Of a DNA stretch of 64,000 nucleotides, positions 1 through 12,674 are shown one piece after another; position 1 is the first letter of the stretch; each line of letters starts with the position of its first letter. This DNA is from Litoditis marina (taxonomy: Eukaryota; Nematoda; Chromadorea; Rhabditida; Rhabditidae): NCBI GenBank assembly GCA_964036275.1, contig OZ038433.1, positions 25,279,485-25,343,484 of the forward strand, given 5' to 3'. The notes beneath the pieces were generated by a model. It ran no database searches and was not told the origin of the DNA. It saw nothing but the letters and a program-made list of their open reading frames with translations. Made by a program: the position numbers and the translations under genes.

Positions 1-507
1 AGTCGTAACGGATGTTCTAAAGATTCGACACGAGATGACAAAGGTAAAAACAGTACGAGATACGATATCAAAACCAGAAATAACATAGATGATTAATCTT
101 TATAAAAATGCATACGCTATTCTGGGAAAATAAATAAAAATTATGCACATACAACTGAAACTATATCACAAACTGAGACCACAAAAGATTTCACAGACAT
201 AATAGCAAATTACAAACACAAAAAAAAACTATATTTGACACAGGATTTTTTTAGACTACTTTAAAGTGAGGCAAGATTGTTTGACCACACAAATTTGTTG
301 ACCTTCACCTTCAATACGCAAATATGTGCTATTATACATAAAGAACTCGAATACAAAATAAAACTAAACAAGAATGATGTGTGCAAGTGAGTGTTAGGTC
401 GTCGTAAAGCAGAATTAGTTTGAAGTAAGGTAGATGACCACTAAACAGGCATAACCATTTCACATATTTTCTTTTACTGTATGAGTAAAAACTGGGTAAC
501 ATCACTA
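1..507. other. Gene-free stretch downstream of STAMBP
   Basis: No coding exon or repeat is recognised here. It lies just past the STAMBP stop codon, so part of it should be the 3' UTR of that gene on the minus strand. I could not pick out a clear polyadenylation signal. Confidence 0.5.
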
Positions 508-3500
508 CTAGGTTTCCCGCAAGTCGAGCATGACGACTTTGAGGGCGTTGGAGAAAACAACGTGGGTGGCTTCCCGGAACAGCTGACCGACACTCTCAGG
601 GTGGGGATGGAACCCTTTAAGAGAACATGATCCAACTGTCTGCATACCCTCCTCCGTCAATACAAAGGTGCCCACTCTAAAAAAAACAAAGTGTATGTAT
701 TCAACACATTCATGTACTCGACAAATAGTATCACATGGTGTTCTCTCAACTTCTCCCTTCATGTGCTATTTGAACGAGGAAGTGCCAAGGTTGGGAGCGC
801 AAAGAGGCGATGTCAGAATTAACGTTGAGGTCAAAGAATGGCGATTATGTGGACCAACAATAACGCTTCAGTCCTTTAAACTGCAATAAATTTTTTCATT
901 GCAGTTTGAAGGACCGAAGCGTCGGGATTGGTCCATATAATTGTCCCAAGTTTGTTCACCAAATATTGGTAAACCGTATACTTGAAATAAAATTATACCC
1001 GTTTAAGGAAGATGTGTAACTTTCTTGTTCTACTTGTTGCGGACAAAACGTAAAAACACAGTACTCCCCCGGTTCTCCCATATAGTTACTAAAAGCAACT
1101 TTTGTTATTGTACAGATGACTAACTAAATAATATATATCATGATACATAAACAACTTACTGATTGTGCTTCGGCGCGATAACTATGGCGATCGCCTGTGT
1201 CATGGCACTCTGATATGCATGGTGAGTGTGTAGATCAACAGATGAGAGAAAAGCCGACTGGGAGGGATGGGTGTGAATCCAACCCAACGTCAACAACTCA
1301 TGATGGCGCTGCACTTCGAATACCTGAACAGAAGATAGTAGAAAAAGAAAAGGAAGCGATAAACGAGTGCATCGATTTTCACGCGAACGAACGATAAGCA
1401 GTAAACTGACTGGGGGATCTTCAACTTTTCATGCACCTATTTTTGATATCAAATATACAGTACACAAAACTGCCAAATTACAAGGAATGCCAAGTACTCT
1501 ACAGCTAGTTTTGAGTTTTGACTGAAATTGAAAACATTGTGATTTGCATATGAGTCTTTGCATCTGACTGAGATTTACATCTTTAGGTATTTTAACACGA
1601 TACTGTTGAACGAGAATTTGAAGAATACCGAAAAGATTAGCATATGTCAAATCATTCAGTAGCATGAGTGAGCAAAAATTGATTACTAACTATGTCGAAA
1701 AATTGTTCCCATATTAGGGAAGTTAAGCATTATACACTTACCTCGGCTTCCCCCTCGGCGAAACAACCATCAGACGTTCCTCGCTGCTTTGGAATGACGA
1801 TGTGGGAGATTATGAATCGATCTTTCACCTGAAAAACGGTAGTTAAACTTCAATGATTTCAGAGTCCCAATCAGAGCTGAGTTTCACTAATACTACAGAA
1901 CATGAACTCATGAACATTCTAGTAGACGATTTCGAATCAACATGCACATGCTAAAATGAGTAAAATACAAACATACCACTGATCCACAAAGAATCCCACA
2001 TGTCTCAATGTTGTTCTGCGTATTCTCTGCCGCGCAACTAGTGAATCTGAAGAGAAAAAACCTGTTTTTGTTTGTGCCAAAAAAATTATGTGGGTTTGTT
2101 ATCGGAATTGACTGTTCTCAAACGTGATTTTGTAACTACAAATACTATTATCAAGGCGGTAATAGACAAGAAGCAGTAACTGTTCACAAAACGGCTTCTG
2201 CGATGTTTCAAATTTGGAATTCCTAATTTTACCTGTCAATAAGGTCTCCTGCCACTGCCAAAGTCTTATTATTCGAAAAAGGTGACGCATCTTCCAAGGA
2301 AAGAGTGGAAACTGATTCCGGCTAGAATGGGTTGAAGATGATTGTGATTAAGAAAAATAGGATGACCACATTCACATTGATCATTGGTGCGACTGCGACA
2401 CCCCGTTATCTGACCCCTGACCGCTGTTCACACTTTTATTCCAACTGTTCAAACTCTCAAGCAGACACTATCCCTCCTATGTTCACCATTTAGTGCACTC
2501 GCATACATTAGATTTTTTGGTCGATACATCTCAGAAACATGTGACCCGATTAGTGGTAATTTCTCTATTTTTCCTTAAAAAAGGATCTTTCTTGAAACTT
2601 TGAAACAACCAGACCGAATTTTGAACAACTCTGCAACGCTGGAAATGCAATAATATTATCTCAGAGGAATGAAGCTGGTATAAATTAACAGCCAAAGCAT
2701 ATTAGGAACTGAGGTTATTACTCTTGATATTTCCAAAACTAGCTCAGATATTTTCCGCCTTATTTTGGTTTACCGTCCCCCTTCATGCGACAGCAAAAAC
2801 ACAAGTGCGCTTTTCAAATTTTTAGAAGATCAAATGTCGGTATCATACCCCTGTGTAATTACTGGTGATCTTAACTTTCCAATTTGTGATACTCAGAACT
2901 TACACGCTTGTGTTCAAGGTAACATACTTAACTCGTTTGTTTCCGACAATGAATTAAATTTCTTGCATGATTTACCCACTCGCGGTAATCATTTTTTGGA
3001 TATTATACTTTCGAATGATAATAGCCTTGTTAAAAACGTGAAAACCATGTGCAAGTTTTCAAATAGTGATCACAACATGCTAAGTTTTTCTGTCAATATT
3101 GAAGATCGTCCGATACCAAATGAAGTCACGCCACAGTGGACAAAAGGCGACTATAGCTGTCAAATTGTAGTAACTTGTTTTATTGTAGCTTGGGAAGTAA
3201 TCCCTTGACGGACTACTAGAAAGGCATGACTGTTGTCTACTTTAGAGCGCGTAGTCAACATCCTTTTCCCAGCTAGTGATTCTATTGTAGTTCTACCACT
3301 ACTCAAATCCTTTCTCTCTTCGGAACAAGAGATCCTAGATATCGATTACCGATGACGACAGATAGGTAATTGTGAAATTACACAATCACAGTTCTTGAAT
3401 GTGAGTAAGTTTAATAGATGACTTTGATCTCGAATAACTTCAGGATCTCATCTTAGCATTTTGAACCTTTAACACTCTATATGCTATCACTGGCGGTTCT

Positions 3501-6500
3501 CATCAGTAGATGACCAGTGTGTATTCGATTCTTCTTAATCAAATACAGTTAGAGGTTAGAACGCAAAGATTGAGACGCAAGACCGTCTTTCATCCAAGCT
3601 AACGATCACTCTGATAGAGCGCCGTTCCAACTAGAATGAAAGCGTTCATTTTCCTCTTGAGGTGGCGTTTTGGTTTAAGCCACGCCCACTTGGTGCGCTG
3701 CCAATATCGATTTGGGCACGTACTGTCTGATTGGACTCAGAGAACGCGCATCAACGATCAAACCATCAAGAATCAAACTAAAAGACAGCAATATCTTACA
3801 TGCCCCTCCTTCTTTCAAGCAATTCCACTTGCGTAACATTACCCTCTCTTCACATCTCCCCCCTTTCGAACCAGCACTCACACTGTGCGTTCTGAAACAC
3901 TGAACACTGACACCTCCTTGTCAAGCCAAAATAATGTGATACCAAGACCATCGAAAAATCTGCGTACACAATGTCCGAGTCCCAAGCATGGTGAATGTGC
4001 GCACACATTGACAAGCCCCTTGCCTCTCAACAACTCACGCCATTGGTATGGGCCTACTCTGCTACCTCATCCAACTTTCCGGCCGTGGTTCTGAGCTGCA
4101 CCATACCGACTAATGCTCTATACCATTCAGGTAATAGCAAAGACAAACTATTTTGCTTGACCAACCAACCAAGAGTCTCTTCCACGAGCGGAAACATCTT
4201 GTTTTCAACTAGTGTTCATTTCACTGAAGAGTAAATTAGTTGACAGAGAATTTCTTCAAGACCGGAAACCTCGTATTTGCCAACTTAGGGTTTTCTGAAA
4301 AATCAGAATCATTGCACACTGATGACCGTGTACATCGCAAGCTTCTTAAAGATACAAGACTATCTTTGATTATTTCCATATGAATCCCTGGACAGATTTC
4401 AAAAAGAGAGAAAAATCATAGGCTGACCCATTACTTCGATGCAAAAAAGTCAAAATACCTAGATTTCCTTGATCAATTGAAATTTGTTCCAGCTAGACCG
4501 TGGCAAAAATCATCTCGATACTTCGCAATTGGAATTTAATAGCATAGTCAAACCATTGCTGTGCACCCTAGACAATGCGTGCATTGGAGTGACAATCGAA
4601 GAATACAGACTACTCCCGATGTTGTTTTGAAATCGCCAGACCGATTCTGTCAAAAACAACTTTCACGATAAACCATCGTACTCAACCATTCGAAGAAACT
4701 ATCTGGACCAGTAAGTGGTTCGGCCCCCATGTCAAATTGTAGAAACTTCTTTTAATGTAGCTTGGGAAGTAATCCCTTGACGGACTACTAGGAAGGCATG
4801 ACTGTTGTCTACTTTAGAGCGCGTAGTCAACATCCTTTTCCCAGCTAGTGATTCTATTGTAGTTCTACCACTACTCAAATCCTTTCTCTCTTCGGAACAA
4901 GAGATCCTAGATATCGATTACCGATGACGACAGATAGGTAATTGTGAAATTACACAATCACAGTTCTTGAATGTGAGTAAGTTTAATAGATGACTTTGAT
5001 CTCGAATAACTTCAGGATCTCATCTTAGCATTTCGAACCTTTAACACTCTATATGCTATCACTGGCGGTTCTCATCAGTAGATGACCAGTGTGTATTCGA
5101 TTCTTCTTAATCAAATACAGTTAGAGGTTAGAACGCAAAGATTGAGACGCAAGACCGTCTTTCATCCAAGCTAACGATCACTCTGATAGAGCGCCGTTCC
5201 AACTAGAATGAAAGCGTTCATTTTCCTCTTGAGGTGGCGTTTTGGTTTAAGCCACGCCCACTTGGTGCGCTGCCAATATCGATTTGGGCACGTACTGTCT
5301 GATTGGACTCAGAGAACGCGCATCAACGATCAAACCATCAAGAATCAAACTAAAAGACAGCAATATCTTACATGCCCCTCCTTCTTTCAAGCAATTCCAC
5401 TTGCGTAACATTACCCTCTCTTCACATCTCCCCCCTTTCGAACCAGCACTCACACTGTGCGTTCTGAAACACTGAACACTGACACCTCCTTGTCAAGCCA
5501 AAATAATGTGATACCAAGACCATCGAAAAATCTGCGTACACAATGTCCGAGTCCCAAGCATGGTGAATGTGCGCACACATTGACAAGCCCCTTGCCTCTC
5601 AACAACTCACGCCATTGGTATGGGCCTACTCTGCTACCTCATCCAACTTTCCGGCCGTGGTTCTGAGCTGCACCATACCGACTAATGCTCTATACCATTC
5701 AGGTAATAGCAAAGACAAACTATTTTGCTTGACCAACCAACCAAGAGTCTCTTCCACGAGCGGAAACATCTTGTTTTCAACTAGTGTTCATTTCACTGAA
5801 GAGTAAATTAGTTGACAGAGAATTTCTTCAAGACCGGAAACCTCGTATTTGCCAACTTAGGGTTTTCTGAAAAATCAGAATCATTGCACACTGATGACCG
5901 TGTACATCGCAAGCTTCTTAAAGATACAAGACTATCTTTGATTATTTCCATATGAATCCCTGGACAGATTTCAAAAAGAGAGAAAAATCATAGGCTGACC
6001 CATTACTTCGATGCAAAAAAGTCAAAATACCTAGATTTCCTTGATCAATTGAAATTTGTTCCAGCTAGACCGTGGCAAAAATCATCTCGATACTTCGCAA
6101 TTGGAATTTAATAGCATAGTCAAACCATTGCTGTGCACCCTAGACAATGCGTGCATTGGAGTGACAATCGAAGAATACAGACTACTCCCGATGTTGTTTT
6201 GAAATCGCCAGACCGATTCTGTCAAAAACAACTTTCACGATAAACCATCGTACTCAACCATTCGAAGAAACTATCTGGACCAGTAAGTGGTTCGGCCCCC
6301 ATGTCAAATTGTAGAAACTTCTTTTAATGTAGCTTGGGAAGTAATCCCTTGACGGACTACTAGGAAGGCATGACTGTTGTCTACTTTAGAGCGCGTAGTC
6401 AACATCCTTTTCCCAGCTAGTGATTCTATTGTAGTTCTACCACTACTCAAATCCTTTCTCTCTTCGGAACAAGAGATCCTAGATATCGATTACCGATGAC

Positions 6501-9500
6501 GACAGATAGGTAATTGTGAAATTACACAATCACAGTTCTTGAATGTGAGTAAGTTTAATAGATGACTTTGATCTCGAATAACTTCAGGATCTCATCTTAG
6601 CATTTCGAACCTTTAACACTCTATATGCTATCACTGGCGGTTCTCATCAGTAGATGACCAGTGTGTATTCGATTCTTCTTAATCAAATACAGTTAGAGGT
6701 TAGAACGCAAAGATTGAGACGCAAGACCGTCTTTCATCCAAGCTAACGATCACTCTGATAGAGCGCCGTTCCAACTAGAATGAAAGCGTTCATTTTCCTC
6801 TTGAGGTGGCGTTTTGGTTTAAGCCACGCCCACTTGGTGCGCTGCCAATATCGATTTGGGCACGTACTGTCTGATTGGACTCAGAGAACGCGCATCAACG
6901 ATCAAACCATCAAGAATCAAACTAAAAGACAGCAATATCTTACATAGCCAGATAAATTTCTACCTGGCACATCAAGATTTTTCATTTGTTTATGATATGT
7001 CCCTATCTCTCCAAGCAGTTTATGACCGATTCATCAGTATTCTAAAATCAGCAATTAATACTTTTATTCCACATTCTTCACCGCGCGATAGATTGTTTTC
7101 TCCTGCTCACATCGTACGATCGTTCAATTCAAAAAATAAGGCATGGGAAAGTTTTATTAATGGCACTGGTAGTTTTTCAGTTTATTCTGTGTGTTCCAAA
7201 CGGCATACTTTGAACTGTAAAAGATTTGCCATGAATTCTGAACAGAAGGTGATTGATTCCAGAGACCCGAAACGTTTTTATGGCTACGTTAACTCGAGAA
7301 TAAAAGACTCGAGTAAAAGCACCATTCCGCGTATCAATAGTATGGAGAATCCAGCCAAGGTTCTCACTTCTCCTTCTGACGTAAGTAACTGTCTTTCCCA
7401 ATTTTTCCATTCAGTTTACAGCGAGGGCGCTATTATCGATACGCCCCCTGATTTCTTTCCTCCTAAATTACCCAATTTTCCTGAAATAGTTATCAACTCA
7501 TCTCATGTTATTTCAGCTATCAAACAACTAAGTGATAAACAGTCACTCACCCCGGAAGGCATTCCCTCGTATTTCATCAAAAGAGTTTCGGATACGCTCC
7601 TACCCCATCTCACCTTTTTCTATCAACGGTCGCTTATTTCTGGTAGTATTCCAAAACAGTGGAATGAAGCGATAGTTATCCCTCTACTCAAAAAATCCCC
7701 GCGTATTGATCCGAAAAACTATAGACCGATTAGTCTAACCTCCTCGTTTTGCAAAGTATGTGAAATTTTTCTGAGTAAACGACTTCTAAATTTTTTCACG
7801 TCAAACTCCTTGCTTGACCAGAATCAATTTGGTTTTCTACCGGGTCGCTCCACTCTGAGCAATCTCATGTCCTGTATATCGTCCTGGCAAAATTCACTGC
7901 AAAATAACAAACCAGTAGATTGTATCTATGTTGACTTCCAAAAAGCTTTTGATTCTGTTTCCCATCAGCTCCTTTTGTACAAATTGCAAAAATATGGTGT
8001 AAGTGATGTTTTGTGCAAATGGATTGCCAGTTATCTGTCAAACAGGTCATTCAAAGTACGGGTGAATGATTGTTTGTCATTACCAAAGCCATGCACGTCG
8101 GGTGTACCACAGGGTTCGGTCATTGGCCCATTGCTGTTTCTTATTTATGTTAATGATATTTCTTGGCGTCTAGCTAGTCCTTGTTTCCTTTTCGCTGACG
8201 ATCTCAAAATCTTCAGAGAACTAAATTGTGATTTTGACAGCAATATACTTGAAAGTGATCTCGAATGTATCTCGATTTGGGCTACTAAATGGCTTTTGAA
8301 TATTAACGAGGCTAAATCCCAGCATTTGTCAGTCAATAGTAGTTCACATCCTAGTCAATACACATTGAATAAAGTAGTTATTCCAAACAACAATTCGGTT
8401 CGTGATCTCGGTGTTACGGTGTGCAACGATCTCTCTTTCAGATCTCATATTTCTGAAATTGTAAAGAAGGCAAACAGGGTTGCAAATTGTATTTTGAGAG
8501 CTTTTCAGCTGCGTAAAATTTCCAGCTACAGAAAGGCTTTTATAACGTATGTTCGTCCAATTCTTGAATATGCGTCTCCTGTGTGGTCCCCCAACACTGT
8601 GATGGATACAACCAGTGTTGAAAACGTGCAACGACGTTTCACTCGTATTGCGTTCAGAAAATGTGTTAGCAATCCTCTCACTTTATCTTATGCGGGTCGT
8701 TTGGTAAGTTTTCAACTTAAATCACTTGCGTATAGACGTTTGGTATTTGATCTCTCCCTTTGTTATCGAATCATCCATGGTTTTGAAAAAAATCCTTCAC
8801 TACAGCTATTTACGATAAGCAGGTCAAAAAGGCCTCATTCATTTCAAATCTCGCGAAATTTTGCTAGTAAAAGGCAAGTTTTTGGTTCGTTTGCGAACAG
8901 AATGCCAGCTATTTGGAATTTACTTCCAAGTCATGTAGTGGAAGCAGGAACTCTATCTGCTTTTCACGCTCGTCTGGAAAAAGTGGACTTGTCTACTATT
9001 GTACCGTCTCTTAAACTGGACTGATCCCAATGGATCTTCCCAGATATGAAACGGTTATACTACTTTTCAGGATATTTCCGGGGATTCTGGCAGCACCGCA
9101 TCGAAATCTTTAGTTACCGAATTCAATATTTTTTGGACTTATGATGTAAGTAAAATCTTTGCGCTTTTTTGTCTTCATACTCATAATGAGACATTTTTCA
9201 CGCCAAACTCACCCCAAATCAATCAACTGCAAAACGCACTATCAAAACTATTTGGATATCCGAACGAGTTTGCGTGTCATCGCCCCTCCCCCCCCCTTTC
9301 CACCAAATCTTGAGTTGAACTCCTCTGGTTCCCTGTATGTTCCGATTATGAGCGTATGTCTATTTCCAGGCCTGGTGGAGAGATGGGCGCCGAGCCAGTG
9401 TTAATATTATATGATGGCACCTAGTCCATAATATAATATACTGTTTTGTTTATGTTTATTGTGAAGATATAGTTTCGATTCTGTTCTGTTTCTCCATTTT

Positions 9501-9578
9501 GTGTTTTCTTCTTGTTGTGACTTCATATTTTGCTGTTTTCTTTTTTGTTACCTCTCACTTTTCCACTGGAATAAAGTA

Positions 9579-9610
<32 letters not shown>

Positions 9611-12600
9611 GCGATCTGTCAGAATGTACTGATAATAATTGAGTTCGGTACTACTATTATGTAAATGTTTAGTAAATTACCCAAACAACTCACAATCTTT
9701 GTTGCCATACTTGACCCACTCGGACCAGGATTGAGACCAGAAAACGATATGCTATCCGTATTTACTCCTGGATCACTGCAAAGGCAAGCCGGGTATTTGT
9801 TGGGAAAATATAACTAAGTAGGCGTCTTGCGTCTCATAGGTGTGAAATCGCATGAAACTGATGCGCACATACACACTGAGCGCGTAGCGGAGTAATCTTA
9901 CTTTTTTCTTCTCCATCCTATCCCTCCCTTTTAACAGTGTTACAGAAAGAAATGGTACATCTAGTAATGTGCAAAGTCGAGTGGTGAACATACATTTACT
10001 ATTGATTCTATTATTATACCATAACCAACCATAACGGTCCGAATCTCTAAAAAAACCTGTTTTCGATTGAAATTTAATAAGAAGTAAGAACTTTTATGAC
10101 TTTACATCAAAAACTTTATTGACGATTCTTTTCCGAGAGATGGCACTTCGCAATTTTTTTTCTGGCTACTCAGCCAAATTGTCGAACTATGACAATAACT
10201 CAATAAAAAGTAAGCAACTAACATGATCTGGTTCTCCTGGTCCGCCCTATTTCTGGGCTGAACCATTTCAGCAGCCCTGGTCGCCTGCTCTCTGCTCCGT
10301 CTATCTCTATCTGCCTCTTCTTTAATGGCCTGCATACGCATCTGGAATAGGGCGCAATGCAGATAGAAAACATGCACATGGAAAAGAAGTAAAAAGATTC
10401 AAAACGTATACCACTCGCGCCTACTGTAATAACTAATAAAAACATCTAAAGTTGCAAAACTTTCCATAGCTTTTGCCGATTCCAAAAAAACTGTGGTCGT
10501 TCGGGGATCAGAGCCCAAACAGAGTATGACAAAGTGAGTGCTAGAGAGAAAACTGCAGCGCAGATGAAAGAAACCGTGAATGGCATGACTTTTGCAGATA
10601 CGGCCATTGATCGTGAGAGAATGTAAAAAAAACGTGTATCGATAAAGCATGACCAGCAATCTACCAAACAACACCTATCAAAACATTATTAATAAAACGG
10701 GAAAATTGTACAATTGGCCCTTCCCCCTCACCTTAAGTCCCCCCCGTAGTACTATCACCCCCCCCCCCCCCCCTCCTAATTAGATTCCCTATAGAGAGGG
10801 GGGGGGGGGGGGGGGGTGATTGTGAATGGGGGGTGATTGTGAATGGGGTTGGGGGTTAATTGTACAATGTCGACGTTTAACAATCACCCCCCAAAATACA
10901 AAATGGGGGGTAATAGTACAACCCCAGACCTGTTCAACAATCGCCCCCCACTTAATCCAAACCTGCACTAAAGAAGGACGTTGTACAATCACCCCCCCCC
11001 CCCCCCCCCAATGAGGTGGGGGGTGATTGTACCACGGGTCGGATTCCAACCTATTTTGGCTCAAGTGGGGACAATTGTACAATAAACCCAATAAAACAAC
11101 TAATCTACCTCTTCCATGCGATGTGCTTCTAAAAGTCGTGAAATTCGCACAGCATCCTGCTCATAGAGATTTTTCAAGTCCCTTTTCACTTCTTCTGCCT
11201 TGAACATAAATTAATTAAACAGATTTCAAATATGCAGTACGTGAAATTTAACCAAAATGCCCATTTTAACAGGGTAAAATATACATAACCTTTAGACCTG
11301 AAGTCATGTTGACTGTTGATTGACCAAAAAAAGAAGTAAAATTTAATTATAAGAGATAAATAACAGTATGAACAAATATAAGAAATAGACGGCAACTCGG
11401 CAACGTTCCACGTATTGCGGTCAAGTGCAACTAACGAATATGATTCTGAAACTCCTACCGGGAGATCAGACATCATAACTTAACTTTCACTTTCTACTGA
11501 AAATTTTTCGTTGAAGGAAAGTAAAAAAAAACTACCTTCTCCAATGTAGGTTTCACCAGATTTAGAACAGCCCTCTTGTCCACACTGTCGTGGGAATTAT
11601 ATTTTGGATGCTTGGGCAACTCTTCCATCACGAAACTACAAAATGAAAATAATATAAAACTTTTCCAGCGTGATGAAATAACCACACATACACCGCCAAG
11701 GGTCTCTTATTTTTTTCTGAAGTCTCGCGATACCCCTTTTTTGAGTCGCGACCCCTCCAAAATTGTTCAAAACTGCGATTTTCATCAATTTTTGCTTCAA
11801 TTTTCACGATTTTCGCATGAATTTCGCTGTTTTTCAACTCGCAACCCCTACTTTTTATAAAAATTAGTTCGCGACTCTCCATTTTATAATAGACCTTGGC
11901 GGTGTATGTAACCACACGTTCTTGCTGTTTTGAAAGCGATAAAAACATAGTCATTTGTGTTTCATACCTTTTCTTCCCGGGAGTTATTATTACTGTGCGG
12001 TTTTCAGAAAAATCGTCAACCCAAAGAAATGGCTGTTTGGTTACGGGTAAGTGGATAACTCGCACTTACAGACTTATTCAATTACATGTAGATAGCTAGA
12101 TAGAGAAATTGCTACCCACCTACAGAAGCGAACCAGTAGAATGAGGCCCTTCTCGAGATTCCCATCCCTCAGATAGGCAGTGGCCATTCGATTCATCTCC
12201 AACATGCTACGGTAATACCTGTAATTAGTACAGTGTAATTAATACGTAGGTGAATTAGCATCCTTAAAACAAGGATACTGTGAGACTAGAAATCACTTCT
12301 CCTAGTGATTTCCTAGTCTCATAGTGTCATCATATATTACTCATAATAGGGCAGAAAAAACTTCGTGAACAACTAAAAAAACGGAGAGCTTTTCCGTGAG
12401 CGTGAGCATGATTCAGCTGTTTTTCGAGAAAAATAACAAGCTTTAGTTTTAAGAAAATGACATCTAGAAACTTTAACATGTTCATTTTGAATAGATATTC
12501 GGAACCTCGGTTATAATGATATCGAATGCAACTACACGCTTCGCTGTGAATACGAAATATGTTTGCTCACCTTTCCAAGGGTACCAAATCGCTAACTTTA

Positions 12601-12674
12601 GTCGACTCTGCCGACTGTATCAGATTTCGCAGGCGAGAAGCCGCGTCTATGGCGCTCTGTTCAACGCCTCCCAT
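508..12674 (-). CDS. STAMBP: STAMBP/AMSH-type JAMM deubiquitinase, 11 coding exons
   Basis: This is a zinc metalloprotease that, in its family, cuts K63-linked ubiquitin chains on endosomal cargo with STAM and ESCRT-0. Coding exons on the minus strand: 12674-12571, 12218-12120, 11635-11536, 11198-11109, 10341-10223, 9775-9690, 2311-2233, 2046-1977, 1828-1742, 1308-1160 and 676-508. The phases join to 1152 bases, 383 residues, with no stop, shorter than the roughly 424 of human STAMBP. The N-terminal USP8-dimer/MIT-like domain contains [10 protein letters not shown]; a charged helix follows. The MPN+ domain has E240 in ETCGILCG and H290, H292 and D303 in [15 protein letters not shown], so the zinc site looks intact. 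The C-terminal GFHPHP motif is present. The 7.4-kb intron at 2312-9689 holds a LINE in antisense. The start is the first ATG after an acceptor-like AG one base upstream; a stronger acceptor lies about 26 bases upstream. Identity is secure; the short exon at 2311-2233 is the least certain piece. Confidence 0.93.
838..948. mobile_element. Palindromic MITE, ATTATGTGGACC family, copy 1
   Basis: A hairpin-forming element of about 110 bp. It begins GATTATGTGGACCAA and ends in the inverted form TTGGTCCATATAATTG, with CTTTAAACTGCAAT and its complement in the middle. Copies also lie at 23412-23517 and 26711-26812. This copy is in the last STAMBP intron and is the most diverged at its ends. Confidence 0.75.
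2684..3157 (+). pseudogene. LINE ORF2, APE endonuclease C-terminal part
   Basis: An open frame with hallmarks of the apurinic-endonuclease-like domain of LINEs: LVYRPPS, then VITGDLNFP, then [12 protein letters not shown]. These correspond to the Tyr, Asp/Asn and terminal Asp-His catalytic blocks of the family. The N-terminal half of the domain is absent (5' truncation), and the frame is cut at base 3157 by the LTR insertion. It is in frame with the RT part that resumes at 6949. Confidence 0.85.
3158..3800. repeat. LTR copy 1
   Basis: First 643-bp LTR. It differs from the other two at a few bases that I can see, for example near 3170-3190 and at the TTTTGAACC near 3461, where the other copies read TTTCGAACC. 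Confidence 0.8.
4730..5372. repeat. LTR copy 2
   Basis: Middle 643-bp LTR, shared between the two internal segments. It matches copy 3 at every position I compared. Confidence 0.8.
6302..6944. repeat. LTR copy 3
   Basis: Last 643-bp LTR. It ends at TTACA and is followed directly by the TAGC target duplication and the resumed LINE reading frame. Confidence 0.8.
6949..9024 (+). pseudogene. LINE ORF2, reverse transcriptase part
   Basis: A long open frame of about 690 residues carrying the RT motifs of CR1/Jockey LINEs in order: [52 protein letters not shown] and the catalytic FADDLKIF. The C-terminal thumb region follows ([15 protein letters not shown]), and the frame ends in TGA at 9022-9024. 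Some in-frame residues upstream of 6949 come from the LTR insert and are not part of the protein. RT residues look intact, but the ORF as a whole is disabled by 5' truncation and by the insert. Confidence 0.88.
9582..9610. repeat. (TA)n tail of the LINE
   Basis: A pure TA run directly after AATAAAGTATTCA. Its position suggests it is the microsatellite tail at the LINE 3' end. Confidence 0.7.
10699..11089. mobile_element. C/G-homopolymer MITE with 8-bp target duplication
   Basis: A 391-bp element with terminal inverted repeats GGGAAAATTGTACAATTG and, at the other end, the complement of GGGTTTATTGTACAATTG. It is flanked by AATAAAAC on both sides (10691-10698 and 11090-11097). Inside are many copies of the motif TGTACAATCACCCCCC in both orientations and long C or G runs. 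The 8-bp duplication fits hAT or a related superfamily. It sits in a STAMBP intron, its duplication ending 12 bases from the donor of the exon at 11198-11109. Confidence 0.82.
11688..11908. mobile_element. MITE, ATACACCGCCAAGG family, 9-bp target duplication
   Basis: A 221-bp element with inverted ends ATACACCGCCAAGGGTCT and AGACCTTGGCGGTGTAT. It is flanked by TAACCACAC at 11679-11687 and 11909-11917. The 9-bp duplication suggests a Mutator-like source. A related left end, CATACACCGCCTAGGGTC, occurs near 24756. It lies in the STAMBP intron between the exons at 12218-12120 and 11635-11536. Confidence 0.8.

Larger units (their letters stand above)
3158..6944. mobile_element. Tandem LTR element: LTR-internal-LTR-internal-LTR
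   Basis: Three 643-bp direct repeats (3158-3800, 4730-5372, 6302-6944) alternate with two 929-bp internal segments (3801-4729, 5373-6301), an exact 1572-base period. Each LTR begins TGTCAAATTG and ends AATATCTTACA, so it has the TG...CA ends of an LTR. The whole block is flanked by TAGC at 3154-3157 and 6945-6948, a 4-bp target duplication, and it interrupts a LINE codon run cleanly. The internal segment has no gag-pol frame of useful size, so this is a non-autonomous (TRIM/LARD-like) element. I see no convincing primer-binding site or polypurine tract. The tandem form suggests LTR-LTR recombination or insertion of a concatemer. Confidence 0.85.
2684..9610 (+). mobile_element. CR1/Jockey-type LINE, 5'-truncated, interrupted
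   Basis: A non-LTR retrotransposon lies antisense in the long STAMBP intron. It has an APE endonuclease part (2684-3157), a reverse transcriptase part (6949-9024), a 3' UTR of about 550 bases, an AATAAA near 9569 and a TA-rich tail (9582-9610). The 5' end is missing and its exact edge is not visible. A 3.8-kb LTR element splits the ORF between the two parts. The RT motifs place it in the CR1/Jockey group; the clade inside that group cannot be fixed by eye. Confidence 0.88.

Noticed and set aside
4300..4400. CTGATGA-type words in the LTR element as retrozyme evidence
   Set aside because: The second conserved core strand is missing, so a hammerhead cannot be drawn.
6856..6948. An N-terminal extension of the LINE RT frame
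   Set aside because: These codons belong to the end of the inserted LTR, not to the LINE protein.
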